The notes beneath the pieces are model-generated. The model saw nothing but the letters and a program-made list of their open reading frames with translations, was not told the DNA's origin and ran no database searches. 64,000 nt of DNA, taken from assembly GCA_034620365.1 (NCBI GenBank), contig JAQGEQ010000071.1, positions 4,340,001 to 4,404,000 of the forward strand, in the 5' to 3' direction. Position 1 is the stretch's first letter; each line of letters starts with the position of its first letter. The position numbers and the translations under genes were made by a program. Below are positions 37,386 through 47,968 of this stretch, piece by piece. This DNA is from Pegea sp. RAD2-039. Taxonomy: Eukaryota > Chordata > Thaliacea > Salpida > Salpidae.

Positions 37386-39109
37386 TTTCAATCTTTTCTT
37401 TATATTCTAATTTTATTTATCTCCATCTGTAGATAATCAAAACATCATCAAAAAAATTAAAAATAAGAATGTAGAATTTATATTAAAAAAAAGTTTGATC
37501 AAATTTCTACTAAAACTTCAGCTTTTGATTATAGTTTGCACAAAAAATTAAATTTTATATTTGAAAAGTCAGAAATAATTATTCTTAAATTAGTGAAGTT
37601 TAGAATAAAAAGAAAAAAAATCTTCTAAATTTAAGAGAAATAACTTCAAAGTATTTTTATAAAAGTTTTATAAATAATTAATTTAATTTAAGATTAGTAT
37701 AAACTTTAAAACTGATTAAAAGTATACTGAAATGACAATATTATTATTATTAAAATTAAGTTTACAAAAAGTATTTATTTTAACTAACTATAGTAAGAAT
37801 TAAAAAACTTTAAATATTAAATCTTTTAGTTTAAAAATAATAAAAAATAGTTAAATAATAAAATAGTAATAATTGTAATTACTCATCAAATGTTAATAAA
37901 TCTAACAAAATTTAAAGTTATTTATTAACTAATAATATTAAGGTAAAATTTCAGTTAAAATTCTAAACAAAAAATGTTAGATTCTTAATCAAAACAAATA
38001 CTTATCTGCAGATAATAATAAAAACAAATGTAAAGTTGTCAATAGTAACAAGTTTTATTTTTAAAGTTACTAAACAACAATTATCTTGTCACAACTAATT
38101 TTTACCATTTTCAAATATGCAAAATTTAGATATTTTAATGAAATTTAAATATTTTATTCAAGTAATTTACTTAATATACCTTCGCATTTATTGAAATAAA
38201 TAAATACAAAACCTAAACTTAATTTTTAAATAATAACGAAATTGGTTGGCTTATTTTCGAAGGTTTTTAAAGGAAATCTTCAGACCAATTATCGATGCAA
38301 GCAATTGTGAGAAATTAAAAATGTTTATAAAATGTGTAAGCTATCGCCCTCAGCTTTTTGAACCCTTTCTCAATAGGCAATAAATTATAAAATGGTGAAA
38401 ACACAATCAGTTTTTGTAGCCATTTAAGAGTTTGAAGGGCGTGACAGTGATGAAAACAGGGTTTCCTATTATAAAAATACAAATAAGTTTCTTCTACGTA
38501 AAAAACAAAGTATAATACTGAAATATAAATAATAGGGTTTTTAGTATTCTGTAACAAAAATATTTATCTAAATGTAGAAGAAATGAAAGTCTGTAGGGTT
38601 TATTTTTTTCTGAACTGGATTTCTAGCAAACTAGAATAATTGAATCAAAATTTGATGTTTTCATTACTTTTTTAATACCTAATAATAAAATTATCATTTA
38701 TTTAATGATTTAAGCTTCTTAAAAGTAAAAACATTTTTTGATTACAATAATTTTGGAACTCATTAAAATAAAACCAAAAGTTTTAGAAAAGTTTAGATTT
38801 TAGTTTAAAAACCTTTTTTATAACTTTTTTAACCAAAAATATATTTTTTGGTTATTTATAACACAATTATGACAAATGTTTTTATTAAAATAACCAATTG
38901 GTCAGTTTTTTGAACTTTATTGTTTACAGATATTTGAAATATTTTTGCTTCAAGTAAATAAACAAAAATAAATAATTTATGAAAAATCTTCTAAAACAAA
39001 AAAAAACATTTCTGGTGTATTTGTAATGATAGAACAAAACCATTTGTAAATATTAATTAAGAAATAGATTATTGATTACAAATGGAAAGTTAAACTCAAA
39101 AAGAATCTT
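37386..39109. other. spacer between the two RGS genes
   Basis: Strongly AT-rich with no octamer and no recognisable gene. An 80-codon minus-strand frame at 38315-38557 has no family motif. Confidence 0.5.
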
Positions 39110-40519
39110 TCAAGCTTTCAGTACTGAAATTATATGATCAAATCTCTGGACTTGCTTCTTATCGTGCAAAAGACTCAGAAATTGATTCGATTTTACGAAT
39201 CGCGCGTACGAATCCGTCTTCATCAACTTGTAGATGTGATCTTGCGCCTCTTCAAAACAATATCGATTCGGATTTTCCATTCTTTTTAAAACATTCTCTT
39301 TAATTTTGGAATCAATGTTAATAGCGGTTCTCGTTCGATCGAACGTCTCGAAGCTTTTTGGTTCATCGCATAGAAACTGATCTTTAATCTTAGCAACGAA
39401 ACGCGGGATCTTTTCTCGTGGAATACTCTTCAACTTCTTACACGCGATCCAGAAATCCAAGTTTTCCGCCGAAAATTCTTTTTCAAGAAACTTTCTAAAC
39501 TCGTCGCGACCATTTGGATCTTTCAAAAGATTCCCGAAAGATATCTTCCAGTGCAGCGCGCGCGGGAACGCGAACTCTTTCTCAGTGACGTAACAGAATG
39601 GATCGAATGGCATATTCTGCAGCACCTGGTTGTTCAGCGACTCGCTAATTCGCGAAGCTTTCCAACAATGACGTTTTATTCGAAAATCTAATCTGTCGAT
39701 GTTATGCTTGAGTGAGTTCGCGTCGAGTCGAGCCTCGCTGTGATTGGTGCACGGCGGCGCTTGAATCTTCCCGCTGCTCGTCACCAGCATCTGCTTCTTC
39801 TTCCGGATATCCCACTCCATGACGTCAACACTTCCGGGTAAAGGTCGATAGACGTTCCAAAACGCGCGCTCATCGCAATCTTGAACTTTCCGGTTCGACT
39901 TCTTCAACTTTGCTTCCATCTCCAATTTGTGCTTCACTTCGGTCGTGATGCGTTTCCATGACGACGAGTACGTTTCTTCGAGAGTCTTCAGCTGGTGACC
40001 TTCGTGGTCGGTCAGTTCTGATCTCAATCTCGATTGTATGCTTCGACGATAGAGGTAGGTGGCGTACGCGAGATTATCGCTGTCATGGTAACGCATCGGC
40101 CAATAAAAAGACTTCTGGAAGCGATAAAAAGCGTTTCTATCGTTACGAACTCGAAAATTGTGATCTTCAATAGAGTAGATGTAACCATGAGCAGCGAGAA
40201 GTGACGCGAAGTGGACCGCTTCCTGCTCGTTGATATCTTGCTTCGCCATGATCCAATCGATCAGCTCTTCACCGGAAAAGACTTCAGTGATTCGCGTCAA
40301 CATCGATTTCACGGTTCGCGGTTTCAGCTTCTCGCTTGAGCACTGCAGACGCCACATCAGCTGATCGATGTTTCGAAAAGTTATAGTTTTTGATTGGTCG
40401 ACGTAAATCGTTGCTGATGACGTAGACGATGACGAGTTAGAGAGTGACAAAGATCTCATTGACGAAAGATCAGGCGTCGAACTATTGCCTTTTGATCGAA
40501 TTATAGATAATGACGTCAT
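39110..40519 (-). CDS. R7-family RGS protein, copy 2
   Basis: A 469-codon intronless frame, clearly a paralogue of copy 1. DEP runs about 48-142 (V-F-S-G-E-E-L-I-D-W) and is followed by the Arg/Lys-rich helical linker. A GGL-like helix lies near 270-315 and the RGS domain near 330-455. The block R-T-A-I-N-I-D-S-K-I-K-E-N-V-L-K-R-M is identical in both copies. It lacks the N-P-W segment after the GGL helix that copy 1 keeps, and the linker there is about 25 residues shorter, so G-beta-5 binding may be weaker. The N-terminus is Ser-rich and unlike copy 1. The ATG lies within TATGACGTCAT, so the octamer overlaps the start codon. Codon choice is GC-richer (many CGC/TTCGC) than in copy 1. Confidence 0.92.
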   Translation of the reverse strand: MTSLSIIRSKGNSSTPDLSSMRSLSLSNSSSSTSSATIYVDQSKTITFRNIDQLMWRLQCSSEKLKPRTVKSMLTRITEVFSGEELIDWIMAKQDINEQEAVHFASLLAAHGYIYSIEDHNFRVRNDRNAFYRFQKSFYWPMRYHDSDNLAYATYLYRRSIQSRLRSELTDHEGHQLKTLEETYSSSWKRITTEVKHKLEMEAKLKKSNRKVQDCDERAFWNVYRPLPGSVDVMEWDIRKKKQMLVTSSGKIQAPPCTNHSEARLDANSLKHNIDRLDFRIKRHCWKASRISESLNNQVLQNMPFDPFCYVTEKEFAFPRALHWKISFGNLLKDPNGRDEFRKFLEKEFSAENLDFWIACKKLKSIPREKIPRFVAKIKDQFLCDEPKSFETFDRTRTAINIDSKIKENVLKRMENPNRYCFEEAQDHIYKLMKTDSYARFVKSNQFLSLLHDKKQVQRFDHIISVLKA

Positions 40520-42115
40520 AGTTACGTCATCAATCTGATTATTAAAAGTTTATTTGAGATTTGTTCTGAAATCAGAAATTTTCTAATTTAATGAAAAAAT
40601 AGAAAAAAAAACTGAAAAAAAATGTTACTGAACTTTATTTAAAACCTTAAAATTGAGAAATAATTAATTTAAAAAATGTTTAAATAATAAATTAGTTCCC
40701 TAAAAAAGCTACTTCTTTTACGCTATAAAGCTTTATATTTTGTTCAAACATCAGAAAGTGTTGCTAATTGCTTGATGGTTTACTCATAACAAGAATGACG
40801 TTCAGATTACATAGTTAGTCGTTTTTATTTACTTCCTTAAGAAATATGGTTTAGGAAATTACAATTTCTTTAAGAAAACATCTTCGCCCAACGGTTTACT
40901 AGAATATCTTAGTCACGAAATAACCTGTATCTAACAACACCTGAATAATTCTACTTTAAAATGAACTTTTAAAAGAAAACATTTTCTAGTTCAGTACAAA
41001 AACTAAAAGCTTACTTAAATTTAAATTAAAACTTTAATTAATTCAAATTTAAATACAATTTATGAAAGAGGAAAGCCCTTATATGGGAAAGCATTTTCTA
41101 TTTACAATTTTTAAATACATTTTATAGCTACTGAAGTTTTTAATGAGCAATATATAAAATAAAGTTATAAGTTTTGGAGAAAATTTACATTGAAACTATT
41201 TTGTATATTCAGGTTATCTATAGATAAAATAAAACTAGTTTAAATATTTAAATTTTAGATTATATTAGTAATTCTTTAGAAAACTAAGTTTATAGTAAAT
41301 TTACTTTAATAGTTAATTATTCAAAACTCAAAAAAATAGCATGACTATATTATGAGGCAACACATTAAGTGAACTATTCATAAATAAATAAAAGCAAAAA
41401 AGATACAAAATACAAAACAAATTTTGTTGTATTTAATAATTCAGATTTACTGAAAACGGTTAATAAATGTAAGAAAAGTTTTGCAATTGTCTAAGCAAAA
41501 CCATAACTAACTTTTTATTACAAAATACAATCTTCAAAAAATATAAAAATAAATAAAAAGAATGATATCATATATCTAAAATTAAAAAAATATTTAAGTT
41601 TAACTAAACAACTATTCTTAAATATTTATAACTTTAAAGTTAAATTTATAAAATTTAATTTCTTAAATGAGTTATAATCAGTTAGTCATGGTCTCAAAAT
41701 TGAATACAGCTCTAAAGTTAATCTGTTGCCTTTATGTAGTTAGTTAGTACCTCAAGAAATATTCTAACAACTTCATAATTAGATTTACACAAACTTGAAT
41801 CATACTTGGACCAACTATAGCATAAAAACTTGAGAATGTAGACCTGAATGACTAAGAATGTAAATGAATATATCTGATTCATAAAACTTAAAGTAAATAT
41901 CCTCTAAGCAAAAACTGTTGTAGGTTATTAAGTGTAACATACTTTGTTTTCTAAACATAGTTTTTGGCAACAGTAAACACAACTAATAACCCCACTTCTA
42001 CACTTTAATAATCACTATATGTAGCATTTACAAATGAATATTTTATTTTTTAACACAGAAGACATTATTACTTTTTCAACTATTAATTCACATGTTTAAA
42101 CTCGCGCATTTTCGA
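40520..42115. other. AT-rich spacer, no recognisable gene
   Basis: No frame of note, no octamer and no RNA gene seen. It lies between the RGS copy 2 5' end and the SLC18A 3' end. Confidence 0.5.
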
Positions 42116-43924
42116 TTATGGCCAATTTGTAGGTACTTCCGTCAGCTTCTGGGCATCTTCAATACACTCTTCTGGTTGGTGATCATCAGTTGAGTGGAAA
42201 GACTTACTAAGTATTGGCTGAAGAAGATGAAGTTAGTTTCTTTTGACAAGAGATATTTAAAATAAGTAGAAATATTTGTAATAACTCACAGCTTCTTCAG
42301 CACTTTTCGATTGATACTTTCTTAAGATTACAATTAAAGGTGAATAGATAAACAAAATAGCTGCAAAAATGATCAATAACCAAGGAAAACTGATCTTAGT
42401 GAGTATAGCTCCGCCACTCAAAGGTCCTTTAAATAGACTTGAATAAAGAATTTCTTTTAAAAAAATTGTTTTTTTACCGATAACAAAAGAGAAGCACATC
42501 GCGATATCAGCGATCGCGTAAACGCTTCCATATACTGACATATGACGTTTATCAACTAAATGTCCCATGATTGGAAAGATGTTGTTGTCAACAAGAGCAA
42601 CAGCTATTCCAATCAAAACTCCAGGCGGAAATAAAAGATAAAAACTGAAAAGATAATCAATTAAATGAACAAAATTCAATCTTGAAACAGATCCACCTTT
42701 TTGCTTGTGACATAAAAAAACAACCAACCGCGCCAACCAGATAACCAACGATGCAATTAAACCATCTCGGTAGGCGTTGAAGACACAGAGCAGTGAGATA
42801 AGTTGTTGCCAAGTAAGCGATACTTATAGGCAGGAAAGCGACTCCTGTTAGACATTTGTCATCAAAACAAGCAAGGAGTTGATTCAGACTAACCGAATTG
42901 CCACTTTGAAGCACACATCGATTCAATCATCCAAATAGGCATCCCGACTTCGATGATTGAGATCATAGTGTTAGCCACCATCAAGGTACAACTCGCTAAT
43001 ACTATATAAGGATCTCGTAATAGAGTTCCTAGTGAAGTTGGTGATGTCTCCTGCGCATCAAACTACAATCAAGCAAGATAAAAGCGCGCAAACGTCGCGA
43101 ACCGCTGGTAGATGACGTATTTTCAGTTTTCGTGTAAACAATTGAATGATTGTTGTCATGACGACCAAACCACTTAAAGTGTAAAAAACTGCCGACTTTC
43201 CAACAAAAGTATAAATCACGCTGCCAAAAGTCGGTCCTACTAATCACGTGACGCAGTTAGAAAAGTGATGATGACGTCATATTCAAATCGACTCACACAA
43301 AACGCCCATCGCAAGGCCTCCAAGAGCTAATCCGAGCGCTCTTCCTCTTTCAGAGTCATCTGTGAATCTATCAGCCAGTAAAGCAATCCCTGAGGTGGAT
43401 GAAAGCGAAGACCCAACCCCCTGAATAGATCTTGCCACAAAAAGCAACAGGTAGTTTTTTCCGGCGGCAAAAACTGCACGAAAATGGTCGTTTTCGGTTT
43501 GGCGCGTAGATTTTATACTGACGTATTGAAGAAGCAAACATGACGATGTAACCACAAAACATCGGCACATCAAAGCCGATTTTGTCCACTAGAGGGCCAA
43601 CAAAGAGATTAGTCGCGACTTGAACAATGGGTTTCGAGGCAAAAAGAAGTCCCACGTAGAAATTTTCATCGTGAAGATACTCTACATCTTGATTACATCT
43701 TTTAGTTTGATTAAAAGATGTTTTGTTCGAATTCATATCTTCCAGTTTGTCTTCGTGCTTTTCATAGAAAAATTCAGGAAGTATAGAGGCTGTTGAAGAA
43801 AATCTGATTTAGATTTAAGTTTAGTTTAGACAGAAGTATACTGACTGACTGATGTTAGCATCATATTATCGATCATTAAAGTTAAATAGACGATGGCTAT
43901 AATGTATTTGTCTGAACATTTCAT
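42116..43924 (-). CDS. SLC18A: vesicular monoamine transporter (SLC18A, VMAT type)
   Basis: Nine exons join in phase to 456 codons: 43924-43846, 43789-43523, 43473-43297, 43239-43103, 43050-42894, 42844-42697, 42644-42478, 42426-42290 and 42217-42116. VMATs load amines into synaptic vesicles by exchange for protons. Helix 1 carries the essential Asp (I-D-N-M-M-L-T, Asp19). The lumenal loop has N-K-T and N-Q-T glycosylation sites, followed by F-A-S-K (family Lys in helix 2). G-G-L-A-M-G-V-L is present. Helices 10-11 read P-I-M-G-H-L-V-D and S-V-Y-G-S-V-Y-A-I-A-D. P-I-M-G and G-G-A-I-x-F-P-W-L point to VMAT rather than VAChT. The lumenal loop is shorter than in vertebrates. The cytosolic tail is acidic. 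An exon upstream of the ATG cannot be excluded. Confidence 0.9.
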
Positions 43925-45583
43925 CTTCTTTGATAACTCATGGATGAATCCTCACAAAACTCTTGATTTAAAAACCTTAATTTATGAATTATTGATAAAC
44001 AAAAATATTTTCTTTAAAATTTTAATAAGATTTAAAGAAATCATTTTTATTCTTATATTTGTTGATTTTTCTGGCTTTTAAAAATCTAAAAATGATTTCT
44101 AAACTGATCAAATAAAACTTGTCTTCAATAATAAATTCATTAAAAGTTTATTTTCACTTTCACTGCTTCAAAATTGATCAATAACAGATAGAGGCTTTCA
44201 AAATTGTAATTCTGTTTCTGTCTTCACGTTACAATAACGACTAAATAAAACTACCTATACATGAGGGACTAAAGAAAAAATTCGATATTAATTCAGTTTA
44301 ATCGAAAAATTTATCAATAAATTTCATTTAAAGAAATTTTTTTGAACATACAGACGTCAGAAAAAAATTATAATGAAAATTTTTCAAAATTTGATCAAGT
44401 TTTTTTTAATTTTAGCTTTTGTATTTTAAGTTAGATAAGTTTTAAATGTGAAATTTGAAAAAAGAAATTTGAATTTTTACTTTTATATCAAGTTATTAAA
44501 ATATATTTCAGCTTCAAATTTCGTCTTTTATTTAATTTGTGGTGAAATTTGATCTAAACTCAATTCTTTAAAATTTCAAAGTCCTCAAAATAGTTCTCAG
44601 TTACAATATTTATTTCTTGAAAACGAACGTCAAAAAAAATCAATCAACTTTTTACAAGATTCAATCATGATAAAAATACTTTAAATATATCAGTTTTAAA
44701 GTTATCTAGGAAAACTGACATGAGAATATATCAAAATACTTTTGCTAAGAAATAGTTTCTTTAAAAAGTAGTCTTTTATATGAGACTAGTATTTAAGTCA
44801 TTAAAAAGGATTTTATAAAATTATTTCAGAGTTTTCAAAGACATAATATAAAGTACAAAAAATTAAGATGATTTATTGATAATAAGAACAATAGGAAACG
44901 ATGAATGAAATTATTCTAAAACAACATGTCTGATCAATTCAAAATTATGAATAGAAGTTTAAGGAAAAAGTTCTTTTGAATTTTGTAGCTGAGATAAAAG
45001 CTTTTTTTAAATAATGTTTATCACAACTTTAGTTCAATCGATTAATTATTAATGAGACAATTTGTCAAATTCATTTGGAAAATATTTCCATTAAAAATAA
45101 AATATAAAAACAACTTGATATAAATTGTTTGAATTTAGAATGACATTTCAAGCTTTTAGTGTAAACACTTTAGAAAATATTTGAACTTTTTGGTAGGTAT
45201 AAAAGCAATTAAGTTTTGTTCACAATTGATTTTTTTGCAATTATAAAACATCTTTTGCAGCAATAATTTTATTTGAAAGTTATCTTAGACTACAAAAATG
45301 ACAAATATTTTTAACGACAAACAAAACAGAACTTTAGAAGTCTGTAAAATGCGAACCTTCATCAGATTGTGTTTCATAAAAATTGAAATTGTAAGAATTA
45401 CTTCTCAGACTTTTACTGCTAAAAATGTTCAAATTAATCCAATAATTGAGTAAAAGAGCCTCTAAAGGCCAAACAAAAATTCTTTACGTTTACCAGAAGG
45501 TCTCAATGACGTCATCAGTTACCTATAGAATGATTTTAGCTTATTTTACAAACTTACAAAAAATATTCAAGAAAAAATAGAAA
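43925..45583. other. AT-rich spacer, no gene
   Basis: No supported frame. One octamer copy occurs near 45506, close to the 3' end of the next gene. Confidence 0.5.
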
Positions 45584-46193
45584 TTAATCATTTTGTAATT
45601 TCAACGTTATCAATTTTGTCAGTGAGTACAAAAAGTTCATTAAATATACCCCTCCTAGCACTGAGAACAAAAGCTGAGCGACTATGACGTCATAATCAGC
45701 TTCTTTGACGCGTTTACTAATCGCATCTGTGCAATCTTTGATGTGAGGCGCTGTTGCTTTACCAGATTTATCGCAAAAAATCACATAATTATTATCATTC
45801 TGAATCGCGTGACTTATTGTAATAATGAATAAAAATGAAATAAAAGATAAAATTGAGTTGTAAAGATTGGTTTTCTCTGAAGATTCTAGTTTAGTGAGGA
45901 TCAGAAAAAATATAGATGAAGATGTAAAAAGAAGTAGAGATGAAAAGCAAAGAATAAAATCTTCTTTGATAACTTCAGCTTCTTTCCAATGTTTTGCTGA
46001 AATTAGAAAATTTCACTAAACAATTTTTCTATTTTATAAAAAAGTTTTGAAACTCGAATCAAATTTATTTAAATGTAACAGACTTACCTCTACCTATAAA
46101 AACTGAAGCTGTTGATAAAAAAGACAACAAAATTTCAATAATTTTAAACAAATTTCCTTTTATAAAAGTAAATCTATTACGAAAGATACTCAT
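45584..46193 (-). CDS. small four-helix membrane protein, MARVEL-like
   Basis: Exons 46193-46088 and 45996-45584 give 172 codons. Hydropathy read by eye shows four membrane helices: about residues 11-33 (F-K-I-I-E-I-L-L-S-F), 47-67, 81-100 and 145-170. A short lumenal loop contains two Cys and Asp/Lys residues between helices 3 and 4. The start K-x2-E-I-x-L at helix 1 and the four-helix plan resemble MARVEL proteins such as CMTM and plasmolipin, which sit in vesicle and raft membranes. No single motif proves it, and another tetraspan family is possible. The intron is 91 bases. The ATG was chosen as the first in-frame Met before helix 1; a TTG 18 codons upstream is not favoured. The last exon contains TGACGTCA. 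Confidence 0.65.
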
Positions 46194-47594
46194 GTTGCCG
46201 TCAACTAGCAACCACTTAAATGAAATGACATATTCAACTCTCTTCAAACCAAAAAAATATTAAGCTACGTCATATCTGATCAGCTTATCGTTGGATTTAA
46301 TTCTACTTTTCATAAGATAGATGAATAAATATTTCAGTTATTAAGTTTTAGTTATTTGAAATGAATTGAAAATATATATTTGTTTTAAAATTTTGTGAAT
46401 ATTTTTAGCTTGTGTCGTGATTAAGTTTTCAATCAATTTTTTTTTTTTGGAATTAAATCGAAATAAAAATTATGGATTTTAGAAAAATAACTTTTCAATT
46501 ATTCTATAAATACATCAATTTTCAGTTTACATCACACCAGTTGGTTTTCTCAGCTCAAAAACTCATCGTTTTAAATTTATTCTTTTTACAACAATAATTC
46601 TTTATTCTCTTTCATTCAAAATCTTATTTTTTTCATTTTTATTTTTTAACATTTTGACTGATTCTACTAAATTATTCAAATAAATCTAACAATCATCTTC
46701 TAACTACACAACTTTGATATTTGTACTGACAGCTAATATCTCATCAGTCTGTTTAAACTTTCATGATTATAAAATCTTAAGAGATCAGACGGAAGTTTTC
46801 ACCAAAACAAAAGCTTATTATTGACATGTGAAATTAAAAAACAAAAATTTTATTTGATATAGAAAGGTTGATGATGATTTACATTTTGCTGCAAACTGAT
46901 TTGTTTCAAATCTAGAAGTTCTTGAAAAATAAACCAAAGTATTAGCTATCAGTAATATAAGATTAACCTTCTTATTAGATCAGAAGTGACGTCATATAAT
47001 CGAGAAGCGATTACGTAAATGAAAATAATAAAATGGAAAAAGCAGCTTAATTGTTTTATTTCAGTTTTTATCGCTTAATCTTGAAAACCAAGTTTCCTAA
47101 TGAATAATTACAAATCTGCTAAGGCTTTGGATTTGTAAGTGGAAGCAAGTTTAAGTTCAAACTTTTTTTATACCAAATATGCTGATATCAAATACTGATT
47201 CTGATCTACTCGGTCAGCAAAGCAATCTTCTCGAAGTGGACCTGTGGAAACCAGGTAAAGTTAGTGGTAAACTAGAAGAGCAAACAGAAGTTACAAAACC
47301 AGTTTACTTACAACTCTTCAAAATCACCAATCAGATGTCTTTTTGATTTTGAAAGTGGGTTTATTAAATACATTTTAAGGATTAAAAATTGGAATTTTCG
47401 ATTTGAAATAAGCCTAAGAATAAACCTAAATTTATATAATCGATTTTTAGCAAACAAATGTTTCTATAAATCCTCAAATTTTCTGAGAAACTGATTTATA
47501 TGTGATGAGGGGGTTGAGAGAGATCCAAAAATCGATAAATTCAGATTTTAATGACAATTTAGAAAAAGATTTAAAAAAAGAATAAATTTTCTCA
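46194..47594. other. spacer between MARVEL-like gene and minisatellite
   Basis: AT-rich, with a single octamer near 46986. No gene is supported. Confidence 0.45.
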
Positions 47595-47747
47595 GGAAGT
47601 GATGAGGATCAGAAAGTGATGAGGATCATGAAATGATGAGGATCAGGAAGTGATGAGGATCAGGAAGTGATGAGGATCAGGAAGTGATGAGGATCAGTAA
47701 GTGATGAGGATCGGAAAGTGATGAGGATCAAGAAGTGATGAGGATCA
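47595..47747. repeat. 17-bp minisatellite, about nine units
   Basis: Nine head-to-tail units of GGAAGTGATGAGGATCA, with one- or two-base variants (GGAAAG, TGAAAT, GTAAGT, CG for CA). Because 17 is not a multiple of three, it is not a protein repeat. It lies about 220 bases beyond the STIM stop codon, on the 3' side of that gene, so it may be transcribed in a long 3' UTR. Confidence 0.92.
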
Positions 47748-47968
47748 GAAACAACTGACTTCTTTCTGCTGCTGGCAACAAATCAAATAAACATTTTTGT
47801 AATTAGAAACTTCTTATCACAAATCATTGAGATTTAGCACTGAAAAAAAAACAACAAGAAAAATAGACGAAAGAAAAACAAAAAAACAGAAAAACAAGAA
47901 GAAACAGGAATTGTCGTAAACTGAATTGACTATTTGATGGAATATATACACGATGACGTCATCAGCGC

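Noticed and set aside
43893-44081. 62-codon plus-strand frame
   Set aside because: It begins antisense to the first SLC18A exon, starts at TTG-like context and has no motif.
47595-47747. CRISPR-like regular repeats
   Set aside because: Units are contiguous without spacers and the genome is eukaryotic, so this is a minisatellite.
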